In this document: positions 18,453 through 26,253 of the stretch, piece after piece
How positions within the stretch are numbered: the first letter of the stretch is position 1
How the letters are laid out: every line of letters starts with the position of its first letter
From: an uncultured Clostridia bacterium
GTDB taxonomy: Bacteria; Bacillota; Clostridia; Christensenellales; UBA1242
Direction: 5' to 3'
Assembly (NCBI GenBank): GCA_944383405.1
Contig: CALWPL010000007.1
Coordinates: 1-52,233 of the forward strand
DNA: 52,233 nt
The notes under the pieces: model-generated
What the model was told of the DNA's origin: nothing
Database searches by the model: none
Seen by the model: only the letters and a program-made list of their open reading frames with translations
Program-made: the position numbers and the translations under genes

Positions 18453-20682
18453 ACATATCCATTGCCTTTTGCTTTTGTAATCTTAATAATTCTTCAAGCA
18501 TCGTATATCTTTTTGTAGTATAATTATTGTAAACCATTCTTGCGATATTTTTCTTTGGGCCAACAAGAACAACTAGTTTTTTTGCCCTAGTAACTGCTGT
18601 ATATAATAAATTTCTAGTAATAATTTGTGGCGAACCGCTTACTACTGGTATTACTACCGCATCAAATTCACTCCCTTGACTCTTATGTATTGTCGTTGCA
18701 TAGCAAATAAAGAGTTCGGATACTTCCATTTTTGAATATGTTGCCATTCTGTCATCATCAAACCAAACAAGCGTTTCATTTGTCTGATAATCAATTCTAA
18801 GTATTTTCCCCATATCTCCATTAAAAACGCCTGTTCCTTCTTCAACTCGCCCATCGTCGTGCACCCTGTTCCACTTCAAGTCATAATTATTTACAATCTG
18901 CATTACCTTATCGCCTTCTCTAAGAACTCTATTTTCAAATTGAATTTCTCTTTTCTTAAAACTAGGTGGATTTATGAGTTCTTGCAAAGTCTTATTTAAA
19001 CTCTCAACTCCACACGCACCAGACCGCATGGCACATAAAACTTGAATATCCTGTGGCTCGCAGTTAATAAATTTTGGAAGCCGTTTTGTTATAAGTTGCA
19101 CAACGCAATCAAACATATTTTCAGGAGTGTCTTTATTTTCATAGAAAAAGTCAGTACTTTTATTTGTTAGTTCTGGCATTTTACCTTCATTAATGAGATG
19201 AGCATTAGTTACAATAAGGCTTTTATCGTCTTGCCTATAAATATGTGATAATTTGACACAATCAATAACCTTACTTTCAATTATGTCCTTTAAAACATTC
19301 CCAGCCCCTACACTAGGCAACTGGTCTTTATCTCCAACAAGAATTAGTTTGCAAGTATTAGGTAGTGCCCTAAGTAAACAACTAAAAAGATTGACATCAA
19401 CCATTGACATCTCATCAACTATAACAACATCTGCAACTAATTTATTCTTTTCATTATATTTAAAAACTGGTCTTTCATTCTCTTTAAAAGTTACTTCAAG
19501 TGCTCTATGAATAGTGCTCGCTTCATAATTACACGCTTCACTTAACCTTTTTGACGCTCTCCCAGTTGGCGCAAGTAAATAAATTTTATTTGTGTAATTT
19601 TTACATGCCTGTAAAATACATTTTACAATCGTAGTTTTACCAGTACCAGGTCCACCTGTTATAACCGTTACTTTCCCCTTTACCGCTCTTGAAATTGCTT
19701 CTATTTGAGTTGGATGTAAAACCATTTTGTTAATTCTTTCATATTCCCTAATTTCTTCATCAACATCAACATTTACATCTACTTCTGATAAATCAAGCAA
19801 AATTAGTTTTCCTGCTATTGTCGACTCCATATAATAGAAACTTTTTGAGCAAACACATAATTTATCTTTATATTCAAATATTTTAATAGAACTCTCAATT
19901 TGAAGTTTTTCAAGTTCTTGCTCAAACAGATTTTGAAGTGTAATCTCGTCAATTTTAAGCAATTCAAAAACCTGAGAATACAACTCGTCCTTTGTTAAAT
20001 ATGTATGACCATATTTCTCACTGCTATCTTTTAATATATGTAAAATGCCTGCACGCACACGAAAGTCAGATGTTTCAGACAACCCCATGCTAATTGCAAT
20101 TTTGTCAGCCGATAAAAAACCTATTCCGTCTATGTCCTCAACGAGTTTATAAGGGTTATTTGATACAATGCTAATTGTTTTATCTTTATATACATTAAAA
20201 ATTTTTAGCGCTAAATTTATTGTTATATTATATTGTTGCAAAAACATAACTACATTTTGAACATTTCTTGCTTGGCTAAAACTCTCTCCTATTTGTAGTG
20301 CACGCTTTGTACTTATTCCACTTATTTCGCTTAACCTTACTGGCGAAAAATTAATAATATCTAGGCTATCTTTACCAAATTTGTCTACTATCTTTTCAGC
20401 AGTTGACTCCCCAACTCCCTTTATAAGCCCACTTGACAAATATTTCTTAATACCTTCAATAGTCTTTGGCTCAATAGCAGTTAACCTTGTGAACGCAAAT
20501 TGCTTGCCAAACTTAGAATTGTTTACATAATCTCCTTCTAGTTCAACATCTTCTCCAATGTTGACAGCAATTGACTTACCAACACAAGTTAGCAGTTTCC
20601 CTTCGTAATCTATATTAATAACGGTATATCCATTATCTTCATTCCTAAATATTATATCTTCAACATTACCGCAAATAATCAT
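18442..20682 (-). CDS. recD2: ATP-dependent DNA helicase RecD2
   Basis: 746 residues, a SF1B 5'-3' helicase. The order is the N-terminal RecD2 OB-like domain (IIFRNEDNGYTVI), helix-hairpin-helix region (IKGVGESTAEKIVDKFG, DGIGFLSADKIA), Walker A GGPGTGKT (343-350), Walker B VDEMSM, GDKDQLPSVGAG, and the C-terminal UvrD-like motif (CYATTIHKSQGSEFD...LLYTAVTRAKK). Length is typical for RecD2, which acts alone in Firmicutes lacking RecBC. No obvious ribosome binding site precedes ATG 20682. Confidence 0.95.
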   Translation of the reverse strand: MIICGNVEDIIFRNEDNGYTVINIDYEGKLLTCVGKSIAVNIGEDVELEGDYVNNSKFGKQFAFTRLTAIEPKTIEGIKKYLSSGLIKGVGESTAEKIVDKFGKDSLDIINFSPVRLSEISGISTKRALQIGESFSQARNVQNVVMFLQQYNITINLALKIFNVYKDKTISIVSNNPYKLVEDIDGIGFLSADKIAISMGLSETSDFRVRAGILHILKDSSEKYGHTYLTKDELYSQVFELLKIDEITLQNLFEQELEKLQIESSIKIFEYKDKLCVCSKSFYYMESTIAGKLILLDLSEVDVNVDVDEEIREYERINKMVLHPTQIEAISRAVKGKVTVITGGPGTGKTTIVKCILQACKNYTNKIYLLAPTGRASKRLSEACNYEASTIHRALEVTFKENERPVFKYNEKNKLVADVVIVDEMSMVDVNLFSCLLRALPNTCKLILVGDKDQLPSVGAGNVLKDIIESKVIDCVKLSHIYRQDDKSLIVTNAHLINEGKMPELTNKSTDFFYENKDTPENMFDCVVQLITKRLPKFINCEPQDIQVLCAMRSGACGVESLNKTLQELINPPSFKKREIQFENRVLREGDKVMQIVNNYDLKWNRVHDDGRVEEGTGVFNGDMGKILRIDYQTNETLVWFDDDRMATYSKMEVSELFICYATTIHKSQGSEFDAVVIPVVSGSPQIITRNLLYTAVTRAKKLVVLVGPKKNIARMVYNNYTTKRYTMLEELLRLQKQKAMDMYGE

Positions 20683-20745
20683 AGTTCTAGTTTAGTCTTT
20701 TTTTTTACTACTTGCAAGTTATTTTGACAATTATAACGAGTTTCC

Positions 20746-21309
20746 TCATAATAAAATTTGACAAACTTCTTTCCAACTATTTACTCTTTTAATACCTTTT
20801 TCTTCAAGTTCCTTATCGCTAAAATTTTTATTATGATAACTTGTAAATAAAAATTTTTGTTTTATATTGCCTTTTAAATTTGACAAATAATCATCAATCA
20901 TTATATCTGCTGAAATTATTTCCTTTGAATTTGTAAAAATAAACTTTTGTGGAGATAAAAATGGAAAATTATTAATTAAAAATTCATATTTATATGCAAA
21001 TATCTGCGCCGACTTATTTGGCATATTATACATAACGCAACCAGAACAAATATAAATATCATATACTTTACTAAGTTTTTCTAAACTTTCTCTTGCCCCA
21101 TCAACTAATTTTACATCACTATATGGATTAGTATCACAAAATGAGTCAAAAAATTCATTTCTTTTATCTATTGGCACAATATCATCTATATAATAATTTG
21201 TAAAATTATCAAAAGTATAACTTGTTTTTAAAAACCTGTTTACTCTTTGCAGGAAAATTGACTCAACAATAGTATCATCAAAATCTACAATAAGTTTTTT
21301 CTTCTGCAT
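20746..21309 (-). CDS. HAD-family 5'-nucleotidase (NT5C-like)
   Basis: 187 residues. HAD motif I is DFDDT (9-13); motif II is ICSGC, where Ser replaces the usual Thr; the acidic motif IV is DIMIDDYLSNL near residue 135. These fit the 5'(3')-deoxyribonucleotidase (NT5C) group, which dephosphorylates nucleoside monophosphates. It starts 3 bases after the stop of a guanylate-kinase-like gene and is likely co-transcribed, so a pair acting on nucleotide pools is plausible. Substrate is not determined by sequence. Confidence 0.8.
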   Translation of the reverse strand: MQKKKLIVDFDDTIVESIFLQRVNRFLKTSYTFDNFTNYYIDDIVPIDKRNEFFDSFCDTNPYSDVKLVDGARESLEKLSKVYDIYICSGCVMYNMPNKSAQIFAYKYEFLINNFPFLSPQKFIFTNSKEIISADIMIDDYLSNLKGNIKQKFLFTSYHNKNFSDKELEEKGIKRVNSWKEVCQILL

Positions 21310-21312
21310 AAA

Positions 21313-21876
21313 TTAATCTTCCTTATCAAGTACATTATAAATTTTATCAATCATAGCATCTATATCTTCAACATAAACTATATAATTACAGCAAAGTGAG
21401 TTTTTTCTTTCTTCTTTTGCTCTAACTAATTTTCTATCAATCTCACTTTGACTTTCTCCCCTGTCTTTCAATCTTCTCCTTAACTCGTCATCATCGGCGT
21501 CCAAAAAAAAGGTTGTCGTTTTTTTGTTTTTAAAAAAATCCAACTCCCTTGTTCTACATACAGAAAAAGGGTCAATTATTAAAACGCAATTTTTCTTGCC
21601 ATAATACTTTTCAATCTCACTAAAAAGTGTGCCATAATACTCATTATCAAAAAGATTATACTCGACAAATTTTCCTTGCTTTAATTTGTCTTCAAACTCT
21701 TTTCTTGACAAAAAATAATAGTCTATATTATTTGTTTCCCCTTCACGCTTTTTCCGTGTTGTGCAGGATATGCATTTAGCAAATTTGTCCCCATATTTTT
21801 GACAAAAGGCCCTAACCACACTTGTTTTCCCAACTCCGCTTGGCCCACATAAAATAATAATTTTATCTGTATTCAT
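21313..21876 (-). CDS. Guanylate kinase-like protein
   Basis: 187 residues, with a P-loop kinase fold. Visible: CGPSGVGKTS (Walker A, 10-19), the GMP-binding SCTTRKKREGETNNIDYYFLS (compare SxTTRxxRxGExxGxDYxF), FVEYNLFDNEYYG (compare the E-x-YG loop), and the lid arginines LRRRLKDRG and RAKEER. GMP kinase is the simplest reading, but the GMP-binding Gly is replaced by Asn (ETNNID) and the middle region diverges, so it could be a paralogue rather than the essential Gmk. It is sandwiched between an acidic Cys/His protein and a 5'-nucleotidase, all on the minus strand. Confidence 0.8.
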   Translation of the reverse strand: MNTDKIIILCGPSGVGKTSVVRAFCQKYGDKFAKCISCTTRKKREGETNNIDYYFLSRKEFEDKLKQGKFVEYNLFDNEYYGTLFSEIEKYYGKKNCVLIIDPFSVCRTRELDFFKNKKTTTFFLDADDDELRRRLKDRGESQSEIDRKLVRAKEERKNSLCCNYIVYVEDIDAMIDKIYNVLDKED

Positions 21877-21887
21877 TTTTCTCTCTT

Positions 21888-22496
21888 TTAATCATCATCT
21901 TTATATTCCATGTATTTTGGTGCAATTTTCTGTAATAATTTTTTGTCATTTTCATCTTCTTCATAGTCATCTAAATAATCTTCGTCATCATAGTCTACAC
22001 CATCGTTATCGTCATCTTCGTCATCGTATTCATCATTATTTAATTCATTATAAACATCTCTGTCTTTTTCAAAATTGTAATCTTCTTCGTCGTCATCTTC
22101 GTCATCATCACAATTTTCATGACAATGCTGACAATCATGCGAGCACTTTTCATCAGGCTCAGCATAAACATTAATATCAAGATAGACAATTCTATATTCT
22201 GGATATTCTTTAAGTAATTCTTCATCGCTTTCAACATCTGGAAGTTCTTTGCCATCAACAACCAACTTTTCAATCTCATCGTCTAACATATCTTGTAGCA
22301 ATTCAACGCACTCATTTTCATCTTCCATATCATCAACATCACTATATGGAAATCCAGGTAAAAACCCTTCATAGAAAACACCATCTTCCTTTGTAACTTG
22401 CCTAATGAGAGCAGGAAAAGCCGCCGCCATAAGAGTCCTTTTTATAAGAGAATCCCCAAATAAGTAATCTTCATAATCATTTGACTTTTTACTCAT
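21888..22496 (-). CDS. Acidic protein with HicB-like N-terminus and Cys/His cluster
   Basis: 202 residues, not assigned to a family. Residues ~33-80 (VTKEDGVFYEGFLPGFPYSD then a helix) resemble the small alpha/beta fold of HicB-type antitoxins, without a partner toxin nearby. At 118-129 is CSHDCQHCHENC, a dense metal-ligand cluster. From 130 to 180 the chain is almost all Asp/Glu. Together these suggest metal or nucleic-acid-mimic binding, but that is inference. The stop lies 12 bases before the guanylate-kinase-like start, so it heads that operon. The acidic stretch is encoded by repetitive GAT/GAA codons, prone to slippage. Confidence 0.65.
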   Translation of the reverse strand: MSKKSNDYEDYLFGDSLIKRTLMAAAFPALIRQVTKEDGVFYEGFLPGFPYSDVDDMEDENECVELLQDMLDDEIEKLVVDGKELPDVESDEELLKEYPEYRIVYLDINVYAEPDEKCSHDCQHCHENCDDDEDDDEEDYNFEKDRDVYNELNNDEYDDEDDDNDGVDYDDEDYLDDYEEDENDKKLLQKIAPKYMEYKDDD

Positions 22497-22614
22497 GCTG
22501 CTTTACCCCCCATATTTTACTATAATACTATAATTTAAAAAATTTATTTAAAAGTAAAAAAATATTTCAATTAAAGATTAAAAATCTTCTAACTATTTTA
22601 TTATATCAAACAAA

Positions 22615-22641
22615 TAAAAAAAAGACCACTTTTTTTGTAGT
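22615..22641 (-). terminator. Terminator of rpsF-ssb-rpsR
   Basis: Stem AAAAAGAC-x-AC (22616-22629) / GT-x-GTCTTTTT (22636-22645 region) over a T-rich loop; on the minus strand it is followed by T-rich sequence about 40 bases after the rpsR stop. Confidence 0.65.
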
Positions 22642-22689
22642 CTTTTTCTTTATATATTAAAATTAATCAAAAATTATTAAATAATTCTA

Positions 22690-22971
22690 TTATTCGCCCT
22701 TAAATGGAAGTATAGCCATATTCCTTGCTCTTTTGACAGCAGTTGTAATTTCTCTTTGATGCATAGCACAAGTACCAGTTTGTCTTCTAGGAACAATTTT
22801 TCCCTTTTCTGTTACAAATCTTTTTAGTGTTGTTGCATCTTTATAATCGATTTTTTTACTTCTGTCTGCACAAAACATACAAACCTTTTTTCTACTAGGT
22901 CTTTTTGACTTTTTAACGAATTTTTCTTCGCTAACTTCTTTTATTACTTCCTTAGTCATTTCTTCACTCAT
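22690..22971 (-). CDS. rpsR: 30S ribosomal protein S18
   Basis: 93 residues. The conserved S18 core is present: [62 protein letters not shown]. It is the C+ form: CxxC (31-34) plus a later CxxH can bind zinc. The N-terminus has a ~20-residue charged extension. S18 pairs with S6 on the platform of the 30S subunit. Last gene of rpsF-ssb-rpsR, the order found throughout Firmicutes. Confidence 0.97.
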   Translation of the reverse strand: MSEEMTKEVIKEVSEEKFVKKSKRPSRKKVCMFCADRSKKIDYKDATTLKRFVTEKGKIVPRRQTGTCAMHQREITTAVKRARNMAILPFKGE

Positions 22972-22995
22972 GAAACTTTAACTTCTCCTTTTAAT

Positions 22996-23403
22996 TTAAA
23001 ATGGAAGAGAGTCATCTTCAATAGGTTCAAGTTCACTATTACCACTTGTACTTACACTATCATCAACACTTGCATTTGACGAGTCTGTGTTTTTAGAACT
23101 CAAAAACTCAACTTCATCAGCAACTACTTCTGTAACATACCTTTTTGTTCCATCTTGTGCGTCATAACTTCTTGTTTGCAAACTTCCAACCACACCAGCC
23201 TTACTACCTTTTTTAAGATACTTGTGGCAATTATCTGCTTGCGTTCTCCATACAACAATGTTTATAAATTCTGCTTCTCTATCTCCATTGCTAACAAATC
23301 TCTTTGGAACAGCAAGCGTAAATCTGCAATAGTTTATACCGCTATTAGTTGTTGACAATTCTGGGTCCTTAGTCAAATTTCCTATTAAAATAACCTTATT
23401 CAT
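22996..23403 (-). CDS. ssb: Single-stranded DNA-binding protein
   Basis: 135 residues. The OB-fold start MNKVILIGNLTKDPEL and the FINIVVWRTQADNCHKYLKKGSKAGVVGSLQTRSYDAQDG core are standard, followed by a Ser-rich disordered tail that ends in DDSLPF, the acidic tip used to recruit replication and repair proteins. Strong ribosome binding site GGAG before ATG. It lies between rpsF and rpsR, as in Bacillus. Confidence 0.97.
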   Translation of the reverse strand: MNKVILIGNLTKDPELSTTNSGINYCRFTLAVPKRFVSNGDREAEFINIVVWRTQADNCHKYLKKGSKAGVVGSLQTRSYDAQDGTKRYVTEVVADEVEFLSSKNTDSSNASVDDSVSTSGNSELEPIEDDSLPF

Positions 23404-23426
23404 AACTTCTCCTCATAATTTAGTAA

Positions 23427-23708
23427 TTACTTTTTAACAATAATGTGTCTTAATATACCTTCAGTAATAAGCATCAATTTTCCCATTGCAATACTAGTTT
23501 CACTTGGTGCTGAGAAAGTCATTAAAACATAAAAACCTTCTTTCTTAAACTTGATTGGATATGCAAGGGTTTTCATTCCCCACTTATCAATCCCGCTAAT
23601 TGTTCCACCATTTTGCTCTACATAGTTTTTGAACTTTGTAATGAGAGCCTCTCTTTCTTCTTCGCTAAGCGTTGGAGAAACGATGTACAAAACTTCATAA
23701 TTTGACAT
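23427..23708 (-). CDS. rpsF: 30S ribosomal protein S6
   Basis: 93 residues, the normal length: YEVLYIVSPTLSEEEREALITKF at the start, then WGMKTLAYPIKFKKEGFYVLMTF and the C-terminal LRHIIVKK. S6 binds S18 and 16S rRNA in the 30S platform. First gene of rpsF-ssb-rpsR, with AGGAGG before the ATG. Its leader carries a hairpin resembling the S6:S18 autoregulatory motif and a strong promoter at 23811-23839. Confidence 0.97.
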   Translation of the reverse strand: MSNYEVLYIVSPTLSEEEREALITKFKNYVEQNGGTISGIDKWGMKTLAYPIKFKKEGFYVLMTFSAPSETSIAMGKLMLITEGILRHIIVKK

Positions 23709-23730
23709 TAATTCTTAACCTCCTTTTGGA

Positions 23731-23769
23731 CTTATTCGGCTCTTTAAGTTAAAGAGCAAGAAGGAATAA
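23731..23769 (-). promoter_or_regulatory. Candidate S6:S18 autoregulatory leader structure
   Basis: In the rpsF mRNA an outer stem UUAUUC/GAAUAA (23764-23769 with 23732-23737) encloses an inner stem GCUCUUU/AAAGAGC (23751-23757 with 23739-23745). The 3' side of the internal loop gives CCG (23737-23739), and the 5' side bulges CUUCUU. A CCG-containing bulge in this position is the described S6:S18-binding rpsF leader motif. Assigned by eye, not by covariance model. Confidence 0.5.
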
Positions 23770-23810
23770 ACTTTTACTTTTTTTATAAGTAAAAATTATT
23801 CTTGAAAATG

Positions 23811-23839
23811 ATAATACCAAATTTATCAAAAAAAATCAA
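23811..23839 (-). promoter_or_regulatory. Promoter of rpsF-ssb-rpsR
   Basis: Minus strand: -35 TTGATT (23834-23839), 17-base spacer, -10 TATTAT (23811-23816). The -35 lies inside the 3' arm of the preceding gerC terminator. Confidence 0.7.
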
Positions 23840-23861
23840 GACTTTTCTTGCCTTGATTTTT
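23831..23861 (-). terminator. Terminator of the ger operon
   Basis: Stem AAAAATCAAG / CTTGATTTTT (23852-23861 with 23831-23840) ending in eight T on the minus strand, just after the gerC stop at 23868. Confidence 0.8.
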
Positions 23862-23867
23862 TATTTT

Positions 23868-25178
23868 TTAATCCCACTGCCTTATATCAACTTCATATTC
23901 AAAAATTATATTATCTAAAAAGTACTCATCATCGCCTAAACTATCTAAATATTTTTTGAACTCTCTTGTGTTAAATTTATGAAAAGTTTCATAACAGTCA
24001 ACTACATCATATCTATACTCTTTAAAATTTTCTTCTGCTTTTTTCAATTTTTCTTTTATCTTTTCTGCAATAAAAACCTTTAGTTTATTTGAAAACAAAT
24101 TGTTTATAGGCACAAATTCGACTTTTGTTATTTCATCTTCTATAACTTCAATTATCGTTGCATTAACACTGAGTTTTAATTTATATCTTGGGCTTCCATC
24201 TTTAAAATAAGTTTCAATTTTGCTATATCTTTTTGATATATCAAAAGTAATGTCAACATTTTTGTAAATCTCATCTGTAAAATCTGTTATTTGCAAGGTC
24301 ATATCCTTAACATCAGCATTAAACCAATTTAGATTATCACTTTCTTCTGGCGAAAGTGTTATAAGCCTTTTAGAGTCTTTAATTATTATTAGTTTGCCAT
24401 CATTTTTTATTTTGCTGCTCTTACTTGCATCTCCCCCGCTACTACTTTGGCTATCTCCACTTGAACTTCCACTTCCACCACTCGAACCACCTTGGCTACT
24501 ATCAGAACTTGAACTACTGCTTTCTCCACTACTATTTCCGCCACCACCCTCTGCTCCGTTACTACTTCCACTAGTTCCTGTTCCCTGATTATTTTCTAAA
24601 TCAATATTATTTATTGCAATGCACTTTACAGGTCCAAGTATTGAGTCATAATATTCCCCAAAACTTTTTAAAGATTGATAATGATTATGCTGACCTGCAA
24701 CACTGTCTCTACTTAAAATAACATAAAACTCACTATTCAAATCTTGAACGCTTGCAAGAAGGTCCTTTGCACTATCTTTTGTATTAACTAAATAAATGTT
24801 GTTAGTGTTTGTTTTTATTCTTTGAAGATAATCTAAAACTTCTGTTAAATTACCATCACTTGCTTCATCATTAAATACTACTACCCTGCAATGCGCAAAT
24901 CCTGAAACTTTACCAAAATCTAAGTTAAATTTTTCAATCGCTTCCCCAACTGTCCTTCCTTTCATTGACGCACATTTAAGTGCGTCTTGACTACTACCAG
25001 CATATGGTATTAGATATTGAAGGGACACTTCATATTCTTCCCCACTTTTATCAATACCTATAGCAGTTACAATATTTTCCGACCTGCTTTGTTGCGGAAG
25101 ACTTATTGCCACTGGAAACATAACAACAAATAAAATAAGTATCACAAGTAAAATCTTATTGTGCCACAGGTACTTCAT
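23868..25178 (-). CDS. Ger(x)C family spore germination protein with Ser/Gly insertion
   Basis: 436 residues. The fold matches the GerC/Ger(x)C subunit of nutrient germinant receptors: VTAIGIDKSGEEYEVSLQY near the start, GKVSGFAHCRVVVFN, and a C-terminal YFKDGSPRYKLKLSVNATIIE region. Two oddities stand out. The hydrophobic N-terminus (8-26) ends in VAISLPQQ without a lipobox cysteine, whereas GerC proteins are normally lipoproteins, so it may be anchored by an uncleaved helix. Residues ~198-256 are a nearly pure Ser/Gly stretch inserted between the two halves. It overlaps gerB by 23 bases and is the last gene of gerABC. Confidence 0.88.
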   Translation of the reverse strand: MKYLWHNKILLVILILFVVMFPVAISLPQQSRSENIVTAIGIDKSGEEYEVSLQYLIPYAGSSQDALKCASMKGRTVGEAIEKFNLDFGKVSGFAHCRVVVFNDEASDGNLTEVLDYLQRIKTNTNNIYLVNTKDSAKDLLASVQDLNSEFYVILSRDSVAGQHNHYQSLKSFGEYYDSILGPVKCIAINNIDLENNQGTGTSGSSNGAEGGGGNSSGESSSSSSDSSQGGSSGGSGSSSGDSQSSSGGDASKSSKIKNDGKLIIIKDSKRLITLSPEESDNLNWFNADVKDMTLQITDFTDEIYKNVDITFDISKRYSKIETYFKDGSPRYKLKLSVNATIIEVIEDEITKVEFVPINNLFSNKLKVFIAEKIKEKLKKAEENFKEYRYDVVDCYETFHKFNTREFKKYLDSLGDDEYFLDNIIFEYEVDIRQWD

Positions 25179-26253
25179 CTTTCTTTCTCCTTTTACAAAG
25201 TCCGATAATAAATAAGAGTAATGGAATCCCGCCTTGAACTAAAACATTGTAATACCACAAATAATCCCTAAAAATTAACATAGACATAAATACATTAAAG
25301 TTAAGCAAATAATTAATCAGTAAAATAACAAGAAGAATAATTGTTGCGACAATAGCACTACCTTTTTTTGTAAACACTTGTGAAAAAGCAAAAACCGCAG
25401 CAAAAGTATTAAGTGTTAAGTCAAGAAATAAAGCAATATCCCAAATTAAAATCAAAATCCAGTCAAATGAACCTATATCAGATACAGATGGCAAAAACTG
25501 CATAATATCAGAAATTGCATTAATATGACAAACAGTATTATAGTTGTAAGTAAAGTAAAACACAGCATAAAAAGTAGCAATAATAAGAATAAGACTTAGC
25601 ATAGATAAAATAACTTTTAAATTAAATTTCTTATCCATCTTTACTCGTCCGAAAAATAAAATAAGAATTAAATAATCTCCAAACCAAAGCGAATATTTAT
25701 GTGAAGACAGCATAAAGTTAAGCCCATTTTCAAGAAATGGAAGAGCGTTTGTAAAATCTGCCCTTACAACTCCAACAATAAAAGCAACCAAAAACCCAAA
25801 TATAATAACCGGCACAAAAAATTCACTAAGACGAGCAAAAGCCTTTATTCCCTGCATAACACAAAAGACTACAACTATTAAAATAGGAAAAGCAAAGATA
25901 TACCAATCAAAAGAAGTATATAAATTTTCGTTAAGATAAATAAAACTTGTTTGAAATCTAGTCCAACATCTAGTTAAGAAATACAAAAACAATAAAAACA
26001 TTATAATTTTTGCACCAATTTTACCAACCATACTTTCTAGCATTTCATAAAATGTTTTATCCTTATACTTGTTCATAAGGTATAAAAGCATAAGAAGCAC
26101 TAAGAAATCCATAAATAACATAAAAAATAAAAATATGTAACCATCTCGCCCAATGTTTGTTGCAAGAACATTTGGCAAAAATAAAACTTTAAGAGTCAAA
26201 ACACTTATGACAAGAATAAAAATAAGTTGTCTAGTTGTTACTGTCTTTTGCAT
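25156..26253 (-). CDS. GerB family spore germination permease
   Basis: 365 residues with about ten membrane helices, an APC-superfamily-like member of the spore germination (GerAB/Spore_permease) family. Typical start TVTTRQLIFILVISVLTLKVLFLP and the LYFLTRCWTRFQTSFIYLNENLYTSFDWYIFAFPI region. It is the germinant-binding or channel subunit of the receptor in the spore inner membrane. The start overlaps gerA by 23 bases and has AGGAGAAGG before it; gerC overlaps its end by 23 bases. The equal overlaps point to translational coupling and set stoichiometry. Confidence 0.92.
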   Translation of the reverse strand: MQKTVTTRQLIFILVISVLTLKVLFLPNVLATNIGRDGYIFLFFMLFMDFLVLLMLLYLMNKYKDKTFYEMLESMVGKIGAKIIMFLLFLYFLTRCWTRFQTSFIYLNENLYTSFDWYIFAFPILIVVVFCVMQGIKAFARLSEFFVPVIIFGFLVAFIVGVVRADFTNALPFLENGLNFMLSSHKYSLWFGDYLILILFFGRVKMDKKFNLKVILSMLSLILIIATFYAVFYFTYNYNTVCHINAISDIMQFLPSVSDIGSFDWILILIWDIALFLDLTLNTFAAVFAFSQVFTKKGSAIVATIILLVILLINYLLNFNVFMSMLIFRDYLWYYNVLVQGGIPLLLFIIGLCKRRKKDEVPVAQ

